Part shown: positions 21,611-32,608 of the stretch, piece by piece
How positions within the stretch are numbered: the first letter of the stretch is position 1
Layout of the letters: each line of letters opens with the position of its first letter
NCBI GenBank assembly: GCA_047495785.1
Contig: JBLDXI010000013.1
Span: 2,170,001 to 2,234,000, forward strand
Direction of reading: 5' to 3'
Origin: Lepidodermella squamata
Taxonomy: Eukaryota; Gastrotricha
Length of the DNA stretch: 64,000 nucleotides
Made by a program: the position numbers and the translations under genes
Notes under the pieces: generated by a model
Told to the model about the DNA's origin: nothing
What the model saw: only the letters and a program-made list of their open reading frames with translations
Databases searched by the model: none

Positions 21611-24600
21611 ATGCGATGCCACCGATGTGTGGTACTGCTGAATTGTTTACGCATATTTTTCGTCTCGTATCTGGCCGATGGTTTTCCAACTTATTTGAAG
21701 CTTATTCCAAACGGCGACAGGGTGCCTCATCCGTGTGATCGTAATTCAGCATGGCTTGGCGTCGGTCACCAGTTACCAGACGGTTCGGGCCGGCGAAATT
21801 CTTTCGGTGCAGATTTTCAACGATTAAACAAGTCTTGGACTCGAGAGCTATGCCGGCTAGACAGTGATGGTAATTAATTATACTTCCCCTTTCATTTTAA
21901 GTCTAGAGAATCAACCAAATTCGCTGCATCTCGATTATTTTTATTTTTGACAGCAATTTTTAAGATTTTTATGTTTGAATCGGCCGAAATTTATAAATGG
22001 GTGACCCTATTAACCATAACCCTGACCCAATCCTAATGTTAAACCTAACCCTAATCCTAACCCTAACCAGGAAAACCTCAAAAAATCATCGTGTAAAAGC
22101 AATGAACAAATGAACAAATGAACAAATGAAAATGTTTTATTTTACGTCCACCTTCAGCTAAAAGTGATGGTAATATATATATATACAAGCCTTACCCGTG
22201 AGGGTTTAGGGGACGGCTGACGACGAGAGATCAGCTTCAGGAACAGTCGCGAACAATCTGCTTTTTCCCATGAATTCATAATTTTCTATACTGTTACATA
22301 GTAGCTGCCATTCTTCCCGGTCTCTAGCTGTTACTTCCGCCAATTCTAAATCCGCAATTTTGTGAATTTCGATGCGTCGCATCAATAAGGTTGATTTACG
22401 GGGTCGCCCTCGTTTTTTAGGTTCATTAGGATCCCTGATACGTTTTTCATGTATATAAAAAATTCCGATTTTTAGAAGGCTTCTTCGGAGGCAGTCAGAC
22501 CATCGGGTTGGCGGCCTGCCGCGAGGCAAGTACCAACTCGGGTCGACTGCTTTCCAATAATACATAATACTCGTGAGACTTTCAGGGTCATATTCGTCCT
22601 GCCGAATTATATGGTGTAAAAGCAAGCTCAATTTAAAAAATTATTTAAAAATAGGTAAAATATACCACAAAATTATCTACAAATATTATGAAAATTTACT
22701 AAATCGCAAAAATGTGCAGAAATCATCTGCCCTAATTTAATTAAAAAAATCGAAATTTTCTGAATTAGCACACATTTTTCAATCTCCCTCTAGTCTCAAA
22801 TTAACCTACCTCAAATTAACCTTACGGTTACGGTCTTGAATTTTGGAATTCGAATATTGAAAATATGAATAATTCCTTTTTTTTAAGTTTCTCAGCGGCA
22901 GGAATCCTTAATTCTCTAATTTTATGATATATTCCAGGTGACGGAAGAACTAACGGCGAGGAGCTGGGTGATCCTAACTGTTCGTGGACTGTTGGCTCCA
23001 CCCCTAGTGTAACCAGCCGGGACTTGCTATCTCATCCTGGCGTGTGCGAGCCGACTGATTCGGCCACTTGTTTAGCTAAAAACCGATTCCTACTCACCCT
23101 GGATCCGTGCTTGAAAAACAAAACCAACGACTGGTGCCCGAGCGTTTCACGGCCATTTGTCCGCTCGATCACTCTACACCTCGACCCTGTTCATCTGCCC
23201 GACAGCGAATCATTCAAAATTTGCCAGATTTTCCCGATACCAAGCGATAATTCGTATCATGTAATCGCCTGGGAGCCGTTAGTTACCAACCCGGATTTAG
23301 TCCATAGTGTTACGCTATACGCATGTGACGAATCGAGCGATGAAGCAGCTGCGGCGCTGCAAAAATCGACAAACGCCTCAGAATGTCCGTTAGTACCAAC
23401 TTGCTCGTCGATAATCGCGATTTGGACATCAGGAGCTCCGCGGCGGTGTTTCAACGATCAAATCGGCCTGCCTATGGGCAAAAATTTCTATTCGACTGTG
23501 ATTTTACAAGTTCATTACCTTCGAACGTCGTTGACGAACAAAAAAGTTCGCGACTCTTCCGGCCTGAAGTTGCATTTTACGCCGGTTTTAAGGCCGACTG
23601 AAAAAGGCATGATTGCTGTAGGCCAAAGCGACATTCAACTGCCACCTCGGACTAAGCTGACTACAGCATTCGGAAAAGCATTTCAGGGCGATTGCAGCCG
23701 CCGTCAATTAGCGTCTCATTCATCGTATAAAATCACCTCGATTCATTTTTTAATGCACGAAGCCGGCAATTGGGGTCGATTGACAATCGCTAGAAATTCG
23801 ACCGGGAAACGGCTGACAATCATCGATGAAGCAATAAATTATTTGACGCCGAAATTCGTTGCTTTCAATGTTTCGAGTCAAATCACTATCGAGCCTGGTG
23901 ACGGTTTTGAGGTTGAATGCCGTTACGACACGTCGAAGCGCAGGAAGTGGACATTTTTCGGAGATTCATTCAAAACCGAGGAAAAATGTTTGGTGTACCT
24001 GGAAATCTACCCTAGACCCTCAAATCGTCTATTTCGAAATTTTGCTGACCTGGTAAATTAAGAGCAATTATCAATACCATTTGGAAGAATTTCTATTGAT
24101 TTTAGGGAGATCTGAGCTATTGTGCGAATCGTGAGGCTGTCATTGGAAACTGCTCTAAAAATACTGTTGGTGGAATTTTGGTCAACAGCGAAAAATCCCC
24201 AGAACAGGGCTTAATGGCCAGCTGTACATGCCACTCATATCCATCGACTGCCTGTTCCAGTAAATGCTATGGGTAAGTGAAATTCGTCTACACCATGTCC
24301 CACATTTTGGCAACTCTTTTCTGATTTTGCAACTTCTCGCTGGAAATTTATCCTTTTTTCAAATTGAACCGAGTAATGGGATTAATACTAGTGCTGGGAG
24401 CCTTTCCCAATCGTTTATTTTCTATCTCACCTGAAAAAATGATAAACCTCGGAAATCTCGGAAAACCCCCGAAAAACCCGATGGTTCGATTATTATCGGT
24501 ATTTTACTCGGTTGAATTAAATTTCTCCAGATTTTTTAAATTCATGTTGGTTAGCTTCCAAGTTTACCATTAACACTTCAACTGCCCGAACAAGGGGTCC

Positions 24601-25221
24601 AAGCTCCAGGATTTAGACCCAAATCGTATTTTTCCCTTAAGGAATTTGGAGACATGTATTTCCTTTGGTTGCGTTACATATGGGACACATTGTTACAAAA
24701 TTTTAAATAATTTTTCAAAATTGAAAAATTCGCGTGAATGAAATTGCTGGCCTATAACATCAATATTTTGAGCCTATAAAATCGGCATTAAATCTTCCTC
24801 AATGTTGGAAAATTAGGTGAAAATTATAAAAAGTTGTAATAATTTCATTTTTCGCAGGTTTCTATCTCGCGCCGGTTTGCTGCACAATCCTTGCCTGACA
24901 GGAGTCGCCATTCACTCGATAGCTCGCTACTGGCTGACAATGATGCCCGAACAGCTTTATTACCTTCAATCACAAACCGACCTCTGCTCGACCTTGAGTA
25001 AAAATTCAGCGCCCGCCAACGACACGGTTTGCTCCGAAGAAATCATGCGGCCTCTTCGCGATGACCCGTCTCGCTTCATCGAAGCCTCCGAACGAGGCAC
25101 ATCAGTTAACGCCGCTGACCACATTTTAAGTGGGTCTCTTAAAACCCTCTTGAGCTTTGTGACTATTATAGCTTTTCTTATGCTGACACGGCATACCATT
25201 CAAGTGCATCGAATACAATGA
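21611..25221 (+). CDS. Temptin domain fused to a PHM/DBH-like domain that lacks key copper ligands
   Basis: Four exons: 21611-21869, 22938-24052, 24106-24272, 24858-25221; 634 aa with all phases closing. Signal peptide about residues 1-24, temptin domain (HPC, GVGHQLP, DSDGDGRTNGEELGDPNC, HPGVCEP), then a PHM-like fold colinear with the gene at 15913. The fold is kept but ligand positions are not. The HH pair is His209-Ser210, His279 is kept, the first His of HxH is Leu358 with His360 kept, and the Met ligand is Lys436. This points to a pseudoenzyme or binding protein. The C-terminus has a hydrophobic segment (LLSFVTIIAFLMLT). Intron 1 (1068 bases) holds a LINE tail and telomere-like repeats. 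Poly(A) signal 25387-25392. Confidence 0.83.
22010..22071 (+). repeat. Degenerate telomere-like (CCCTAA) repeat patch
   Basis: About ten imperfect CCCTAA/CCATAA/TCCTAA units, inside intron 1 of the gene at 21611. It is followed by three GAACAAAT units (about 22102-22128). Confidence 0.75.
22185..22631 (-). mobile_element. LINE 3' fragment inside an intron
   Basis: Minus-strand ORF of 141 codons with the GRPPTRWSDCLRR ... RDREEWQ pattern seen at the C-terminus of many LINE polyproteins, plus an RPRKST basic patch. Only some 20 bases past the stop lies the tail with TTTAGGGGACGGCTGACG shared with 7355 and 62250. Strongly 5'-truncated. Confidence 0.75.
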
Positions 25222-25651
25222 TTATCTCGAGCTTGCTTCTATAATTATAATATAGGTGAAAAAATGTTCGAATGTTTTTTTTTTTAATTTCTATCACAGC
25301 AATTTTATATTTCGTACGTAAAAATGTCGCTAAAAAATTCGAAAAAATTCTTCATTGTCTTGTTGAGAGAAATTTTAATGAAATTTAATAAAGATGGATT
25401 TTAAATAACAAATGATAATAATTTGCTTTCAAAAGAAGCCGAGTGTGAATTGTTGAATAGACAGTTTAACGTTTGCTTGGCGTTATTTTATGGGCATCTT
25501 TTATCCAAAGGTGTCAATGCCTTGAAACGGCTTTTTGATAAGATCACAAACATTGAATTTACCAAGGCTGAAACAGCGATAACTAACATAGCACAAAGAT
25601 AAAGTGAAACCTAAACTTTATTGTCTCTTGCAGTAAAGAAGGTCACATAAA
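25222..25651. other. Intergenic region
   Basis: Contains the poly(A) signal of the upstream gene (25387-25392). Nothing else recognised. Confidence 0.5.
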
Positions 25652-26354
25652 ATGTTGTCATCTCTTAAAAAAATTGAAATTTTTTCCGCATTTCTTCTCC
25701 AATTTATCTCAATTAACGCTGCTCCCACAGCTTTGTTGCTCCAACCAGGTCGTAAGTTTCCCCATCATTTGTTAAGGAAGAATTTTTATCTTTTTATAAG
25801 GTCCATATGAAGGTCGAAAATCGGCATTTTGCGACGGTCAAATTTATGAGATTCATACGAACTTGTGCTGTGGAGGTAGAATCTACCCGGACAAAGCGTC
25901 GATTTATACATGCTGCGGGTCGATGCCTTGTTTAACGAACGTTGGCGTTCAGGTTTACCGAACACTTGGCAGGCATCACGCGGAAGCTGATCCGAACTTG
26001 ATACACCCTGCTCCTGTTCCTCAACCAGCCAGAATCTTCGTGCCGGCTACAGTCAATGTAATTCCTGTCATTCAAGAAAGCCAAATGGACTACTTATGGG
26101 CTCCTGATAATAATGAAGAAGCGTTATTAGGAATTAATTATGACGACAGAGGGCCCGACTATGAAAATGCGTTATCTGAGCAATCCTTAAATGATCAGTA
26201 TGACTCAGGAGATCGGCAAATGGACCCACCAGCACAAGTCGCCCAACCAAGGTCGGCAAGATATCGGAATCCTTACTTCGAAGCTAACAACGGACAACCG
26301 ATATTGTCTCATTTTATCTTTGGAAATCCAGGTTATGATCTCTCAGAAAGATAG
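25652..26354 (+). CDS. Secreted galaxin-like cysteine protein
   Basis: Two exons, 25652-25751 and 25801-26354, 217 aa. Signal peptide about residues 1-25. The splice joins QPGR to PYEGRKSAFCDGQIY. One cysteine unit follows with the galaxin pattern: FCDGQIY, LCCGGRIYPDKAS, YTCCGSMPC. The remaining 150 residues are Pro/Asn/Asp-rich without cysteines and without a membrane anchor. Galaxins are extracellular matrix proteins first known from coral skeletons; similarity here covers about one repeat only. Poly(A) signal 26384-26389. The intron ends in AAG rather than CAG/TAG. Confidence 0.7.
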
Positions 26355-27338
26355 ATAAAAGTACTGAACATTTTGTGAAGTTTGAATAAAATGGAATATC
26401 CTAATTCTGTTTTTCATTTAGGATTAGTGAATCAGTAACGACGCGATTTGATTTCTGCCTACTTTATCTCACGCCATTCATAAATTGATTCAATTTTTCT
26501 GGTAAATAATTTGATTAGCACGCGATTTTGAGAAAATTTTTGAAAGAAAAAAGTCGATTGAATGACGTAAAAAATGAATTTTTAACTATTCCCAGGAGGG
26601 CGAAACCTTTGTCTTGCCTTGACTTTTGGCAATTTGTGGTATGCAATTTTGTTAAAACTATAATAGAGCTTCCATAGGTAAATCCCAGCAAATCGGGGCG
26701 AAAATTAGGCAATTAATGATTTTTTTAAAGATTTTTTTATTAATTCGCGAGAAACTTGATTACTTAGCCTGAACCTCATCACTTGCCTTGATGCCAATAT
26801 CTTTTTCACAAAAATTGAAGCTCCAGGCCATTGCTTTCATCCCCTTTCATTTTTCGAAAATAGCTATGAATTCGAGGAATTGATAATATTTCAGTAACTG
26901 ATATTGCTCAATTCTAGATTTTTCGAAAGAAACAGCCGTAAGATCGCTGTCGCCACGCCCTTTTCTACAAGTGGACGTTGAATACCATAAGGAGGCGATA
27001 GCTATTGTTGTGACCCGTCTGTCCATGTTTTGTTTGCCCAACCGGCAGGTAGCAGCACAGCACAGCAATGCCGCGCGCTGCATCGTGATGCTTGTTGTGG
27101 AGTAGAAACCAGGGAACAACATAAATGCCGCTCACGCATTACTAAACAACTACTATACAGGGGCTGCTGCACACCAATGTAGTAGTACTATGAGATGGCC
27201 AGCTTTTTACGCATATTCATTTATGAGAGGCCTGTATAATTCATGGCTGAATTTTCTACCCTGGTTCATTAATTTTACGCTTACGTGGCAGAAATTTATT
27301 TCTGATATTATTTTTCTCAGGTTATATTAACCTTAAAA
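26355..27338. other. Intergenic region
   Basis: Poly(A) signal of the galaxin-like gene at 26384-26389. The rest is AT-rich with a GC-richer stretch near 26940-27120 that may be an old insertion. No gene is supported. Confidence 0.45.
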
Positions 27339-28069
27339 ATGAAAATCCATCCGGTGGCGTCGTCTTATGGCTTAATTTTCACCCTTGCGATATTCATCAG
27401 CAAATGCCAAAGTTTTCCTGACTACGTCGGCTACGTCCCGAATGGTGATTTATAATATTCTCATCAATCATCTCTAAAATATTTTAAAAAAATTAGGCGA
27501 TAAAATTCCACACCCATGTGACAGGACAAAAACATGGCCAGGTAACACTTTCGCGCTTTGAATTGAATTTCGAACTTATTTTTTTTTAATATTTATCAGC
27601 TATTGGACATGAATGGCCTGGAGGTCATGGCAAAACAACTCCATTTGGCGATCACTTCCCCGGGGTGAGTTTTGATTTTTGTTTATAAATTATTTTTATA
27701 ATTTTTATGAATTTGTAGCACTGGGGTAAAGAGATTTGTCAATACGATTCTGATGGTATATTTGTTAGGAAAATTATATTGTCAAATGAAGGTTTCCATT
27801 TTTAACAGGCGATGGTCGCACAAATGGCGAAGAACTTGGTGATCCCGACTGTGTTTGGACGCGAGGCGACGAGCCGGCAATAACAGATCCTGAACTCCTT
27901 AGCCACCCAGGTTCGAATTATTATTAGCCGATTGTTCTCTAATTTATTTGATTATTTTTCTCGCTTTCCAGGGGTTTGCGAGCCGATTGACGCCCCGATT
28001 TGCAAGGACAAGAACAAGTTCTTAGGTCGTGACTGCTTGGCGAAATTTCCGACAAAAAGCGAACTGTGA
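27339..28069 (+). CDS. Minimal secreted temptin-like protein
   Basis: Six exons: 27339-27444, 27497-27541, 27600-27664, 27719-27755, 27809-27910, 27972-28069; 150 aa. Signal peptide, then only the temptin domain: YVPNGDKIPHPC, AIGHEWPGG, FGDHF, DSDGDGRTNGEELGDPDC, HPGVCEPIDAPIC, ending soon after. Introns of 52-61 bases cut the domain at PNG/D, W/P, the end of the FGDHF segment, DSDG/DG and HPG/VCEP. Some of the same positions are used in neighbouring genes (for example DSDG/DG at 21869, HPG/V at 39980), so this most intron-rich member may keep the older gene structure. Closest in size to classical temptin. Poly(A) signal 28083-28088. Confidence 0.85.
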
Positions 28070-28312
28070 AATGAGAACTGTTAATAAATCATATATCCTG
28101 AGCTCAAATATCATTTCCTGTTGAACTATAACATCAATAATTATGACAGCATTTAAATAATCCTTGACTTCAAGAGCATGTTTTAATGGCGCTTGCCATT
28201 AGAAATAAAATGAGAGATCTTCGAAATTCAAGGGATACATCGATTGAGGAATAAGTGCATCAATCGCGCAGGATGATCCTGTTTCCTGACATATTTCTAA
28301 ATTCGAATCAAC

Positions 28313-29339
28313 ATGATTATTTCAGCTATTTTTCTGGCACTTTTTCTCAATTCAGCCTTGGCAATTCAAGGCTACCAATTCAGGGTGGGTTCCATGTTGG
28401 TTCCACGAATTTAGGTCTGTAAAATCAATTAATTTAGGTACCCAACGGTGAACATGTCCCACATCCTTGCAGTCATCCAATCAGATGGCCTGGTAACTAA
28501 ATGATTTATTGTGTGACCTACTTTTGATTACCGACTCCTGGGTATAGGATTAGGCCACCAGGATCCAGCAGGAGACGGAACAACGAATAAATTCGGCACA
28601 GATTTCGCACTTAGCGATCACACTTGGACTCAAGCTCTTTGCCGGTTAGATTCCGACGACGATGGCCGAACAAATGGCGAAGAATTGGGCGATCCAGATT
28701 GCGTTTGGACGATCTCGGCGACCCCGGCTGTTACAGATCGAGCGCTATTGTCGCACCCTGGTGTTTGCGAGCCTATAAATTCGGCCCAATGCTACGCTTC
28801 CAACTCGTTTTTATCCGGCTACCCTGAATGTTTGACTCTAATGGCTTCGATGGTCGCCGATGAAATTCGGGAGTCGACTACGACTACGCCAAGCACTACG
28901 GCTACAAGAGCTACTAGGGGCGTTACGAACTCTACAATCAGCGTCAGATCAACCACTACTACTACGACCAGAAGCTCGATTCAAACCTCTACAAGATCAA
29001 CGACGACTTCAACATCATCAATAAGTAAGTTTTTTTTTATTTTCTGAAATGCAAGCTATTTTTTGCATATATAGCCCCAGCAGTTTCGACCTCTTTTACA
29101 AGCACGGCGGCTACAACGGCATTGACTACAACGATTTACCTGCCGCGAGGTTGATTTGCGACATCTTAGTTTAAATAAAATACCATTATTTGTTTAATCA
29201 ACCAGCTAAGACGACCGAGCCTACGGTAGGTGCCACTGGTTCGACTTCCCGAAACCAGGCGTTGAACGTGCTGCTATGGTTTTCAGCTGTGTTTGTATCG
29301 AGCTTTGTCATAAGCTCATTTTATTGCCAACATATTTGA
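28313..29339 (+). CDS. Temptin domain with Thr-rich stalk and C-terminal hydrophobic anchor
   Basis: Five exons: 28313-28384, 28438-28492, 28548-29024, 29075-29149, 29206-29339; 270 aa. Signal peptide, temptin domain with VPNGEHVPHPC, GLGHQDP, DSDDDGRTNGEELGDPDC and HPGVCEP. Then a mucin-like stalk of Thr/Ser repeats, and a hydrophobic C-terminus (LLWFSAVFVSSFVISSFYC). It is probably O-glycosylated and tethered to the cell surface; GPI anchoring or a type I membrane segment are both possible. Intron 4 contains AATAAA, so a shorter secreted form by alternative polyadenylation is conceivable. Poly(A) signal 29393-29398. Confidence 0.82.
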
Positions 29340-29705
29340 TTATTTGATGTAATTCTAAGTTAAAAGCTTTCGATTGATTTTCGATTTTGATTAATAAATA
29401 TTCTTATACGCTTTTCATACGTAGCAACTCTTTCCAGCTAGAGGTCTGATGAAACAAGACTAAAAAAACTGCGAGATAAAAACCTCTTTTAACAAAAAAG
29501 TGATGTCTCATTTGCCTATTATCCATTATTTAAAGAAAGCAAAATAGGGATTGAGGGGGCTGCTTGTTCTTTTCATTCCACGGCTTTTCATGCGTATTTT
29601 TGTCACCAGGTTGCCGAGTAACACCTCAAAGACGCCGATATTTTGAAGAATTCTAGAATACTGCTATAGAGAGCATTAATCGCATCATCTTCTAAAGATA
29701 GAAAA

Positions 29706-30455
29706 ATGGCCAATCTAAATTTTGTTCTTTCATGCGTGGCACTGCTTTGCAATTTCGTGGAAATCGATGCTTTGGCCGCATATGGCGCCATGGTAAGGAA
29801 CATGCCACTCAATGTTTCGAAACACGATTTCACACGTTATTCTCCAGATTCCTAATGGCCTTCAAGTTCCACACCCTTGCGACACCAAGACCACATGGCA
29901 AGGTATACTCAGCTGCCACTAGAGCGTTTGAATCTTCATTGATTTTTTACAGGCGTCGGCCATCAAAGCCCGGCCGGAAGTGGAGCTAATAACCAGTTTG
30001 GCATTGACTTCGCAGCGGCTGGTCGGACCTGGGGAAATACGTTGTGCCGGAAAGATTCAGACGGTGATGGCAAAACCAATGGTGAGGAATTGGGCGACCC
30101 GAACTGCCAGTGGACGACAGGAGCCTCGCCGGCTGTAACAAACATGGCCCAATTGTCGCACCCTGGTGTTTGCGAGCCGATAACTTCGGCCGGATGCATT
30201 GCGAAAAATACATTTTTAAACAACGTGTCAATTTGTGCCAATTTACTGACGACTACCACGACAGTCGCGACCGGATCGGTTTCAAACACAACTACGGCAG
30301 CTAATTGTGAGTTGAAAAATCAGGAAAATCGGATAGAAATTTGACAGATTTGATTAATTACAGCTCAATCAACGACGACTAAAAAGTCATCGGCTGTTAA
30401 AATTGAAGTTGGAGCAACGTTCACGATTGGAATAGCGATGCTCCTGCTGTTGTAG
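29706..30455 (+). CDS. Temptin domain with short Thr-rich stalk and hydrophobic C-terminus
   Basis: Four exons: 29706-29792, 29848-29902, 29953-30306, 30364-30455; 195 aa. Signal peptide, then IPNGLQVPHPC, GVGHQSPAG, NQFGIDF, DSDGDGKTNGEELGDPNC, HPGVCEP. A short Thr-rich stretch precedes IEVGATFTIGIAMLLLL, which ends the protein, as expected for a GPI-addition signal. The structure resembles a shortened version of the gene at 28313, and the first two introns fall at comparable positions. Confidence 0.82.
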
Positions 30456-30810
30456 ATGCTTCAAGGAACTTTTCTCTTGATTCAATGTGATATTATTATA
30501 AACTGACATGAAAAAGCTTGGATTCTATCTAGAAAGTTCATGGGTTCAGCTTGATGGGGAGAAAAACGTGTTGTTGAAGCTAATAAATAATACTGCTTTT
30601 TGAAACAAGGGAACCATTTTTTCACTGCCGTTTAAACTGTCCAATTAGCACTTCTTAGGACTGAATATTTGAAACAAGGAGGTGAGGAAAAAATGTTAAT
30701 TATCATCGAAGCCCGCCTACCCAATGCTTGCAACCCTGGCACGAAAAGTGCCGAGTGTATTTAAGTTTCAGTTTTTAACGGGTTACGCAGTTGTTCAGTT
30801 TGAGCCCAAA
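30456..30810. other. Intergenic region
   Basis: Spacer before the first protease gene. A weak TATA-like TATTTAAG lies near 30758, about 50 bases before its ATG. Nothing else seen. Confidence 0.45.
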
Positions 30811-32143
30811 ATGCAGCCTTTCTTAGTTTCTCTTATAGCTTTCCTCGCTCTAGCTGCCTCGACGAGCGGCCAAAGTGAGCTGATCTTCAACAGAAAATTT
30901 CATAAATTTACAATTTTTTTTCTCACAAGACGCATCTCGAGAGCGCCGAACTGAGGAGCAGGTCGAGGAGTGGAAATGCGAAACCCACTGGGACCATTGG
31001 GTTACGAAGCACAACAAAAAGTATGACGAGGCTGAGCTGGAGACTAAAAAGGGCCATTTCATGCGGGCCTGCGAACGCATCCTCGCCGCTCATCAGAAAC
31101 ATGTCGCTAAGGGTCGGGATATCAAATTCGGCTACAACGAGTACAGCGCTGAAGATCCTGAGGACCTCAAGAAATGGCTGTTGGGCTTAATTGAAGCTGA
31201 AGAATCAACGACAACGCCTTCCGGTGACGCTACAACATCGACAGCTTCGAGTGATAGTACTGGTCAAAGGAGGCGGAGAAGAGCTGCAACGACCAAGGCT
31301 CAAATCGTCGCACCCTCAAATCCAGTGAAAGGTGTTACCTTGCTTGATGACCAGCCAATCCCTGGCGCAATCATTGACTGGCGCCACCAGGGTAAGATGG
31401 TGGCGATAAAGAATCAAGAGCGCTGCGGTTGTTGCTATGCCATGGCGTCTACAGCAGTTTTCGAGGGTCGAATTGCGGTTGCGAAGAAAACAACCCCTGT
31501 CGCGATATCGGCGCAACAAATTGTCGACTGCAGCCCTGGAAATAACGGCTGCAACGGTGGAAGCTTCGACAAAACCCGGGAATACTACCTTCAGAACACC
31601 AACGGAGGGTTCTACATCAAGGATCAAGATTATCCATTCTCAGGCGCTGTATCGTCTAGCGGGTGTAAATTCGATCAAATCAGGTCTCGCCACGCCGTTG
31701 CATCGCCAACTTTCACGAAAGTAGATCAGAACGATGTTGCCGGCATTGTTCGAGGCCTGCAAACTGGGCCGGTTTTTGCGTCGATTAAGGTGGTTTCGGA
31801 TTTCAACCACTATCAATCCGGCATCTTTGAAGATGAAGAATGCGAGAATCTAGAGTACAGCGACGTAAACCACGGTGTTGCAATTGTCGGCTACGGCAAA
31901 GATCCTAAAACTGGCAAAGATTTGTTAGTCATTGCTTCGAAAATTTATTTAAAATTAATTTTTAATTTTTCCAGTTGGATAATGCGCAATAGCTGGGGAA
32001 CTACTTGGGGTGAGATCTTAGGTTTCCCGATTTTTTTATAACTACAATTTCAATTTTCAGGAATGAGCGGCTACTTTTTGCTTCGAAAGGGCGTCAATAT
32101 GTGCAATGTCGAGGGGCATATTAAATACGCTGATATCAGCTAA
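30811..32143 (+). CDS. Papain-family (C1A) cysteine protease with furin-type site
   Basis: Four exons: 30811-30874, 30930-31923, 31975-32009, 32061-32143; 391 aa. Signal peptide about residues 1-20; a divergent inhibitor prodomain (WDHWVTKHNKKYD, NEYSAEDPEDLKKWLLG); a Thr/Ser spacer with a run of five Arg (about 135-139); then the mature enzyme. Catalytic residues are present: Gln in KNQERCGCCYA with Cys190, His in NHGVAIVGYG near 336, and Asn358 in RNSWGTTWG. The usual GSCW around the nucleophile is GCCY, an extra Cys and Tyr for Trp. Expected to be secreted or lysosomal. The paralogue at 32609 has an identical exon plan. Poly(A) signal 32260-32265. Confidence 0.88.
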
Positions 32144-32608
32144 AAGCTGGTATTTTGAAACTATGACATTCGAATTGCGCTCCATCTTTCAATAGCATAA
32201 ATTTGACCTTTATTTATGAATTTTCAGGGTCCCATTTGGTGGCTCTTAATTTCTCAGAAAATAAAAGAAACATGAGATTCGTGTTTTATTACTCTTGTGA
32301 TGATGATGTTTCAGCCAACTCGTGAATGCACAGGTACGTATAACGAGAAAATGATCAGATAAAAAAGTATCAGCTATACTTTTCATGCGTTAGCCTTCTG
32401 CCAGATTTTATGAACACGACATCTATTTCGTAAAAGCGGGGAGTACAAACTTTCATTAATGCTACTATATCTGTAGAAATTTGACATGATACATCCCTGT
32501 AAAAAAACATTCGAGAAAGCTTCACATGTTCAGCACAGTATATCATTTGAAAAATTCATCCATCTTCATAAAGATTCGCTCCACAGATTTCGCTGATTTT
32601 TTAGAAAA
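32144..32608. other. Intergenic region
   Basis: Short spacer between the two protease genes, with the first gene's poly(A) signal at 32260-32265. Nothing else recognised. Confidence 0.5.

Noticed and set aside
26847-27122. 91-codon minus-strand ORF in a GC-richer spacer
   Set aside because: Cys/Ala/Thr-rich reading without a recognisable pattern; may be part of an old insertion but cannot be supported.
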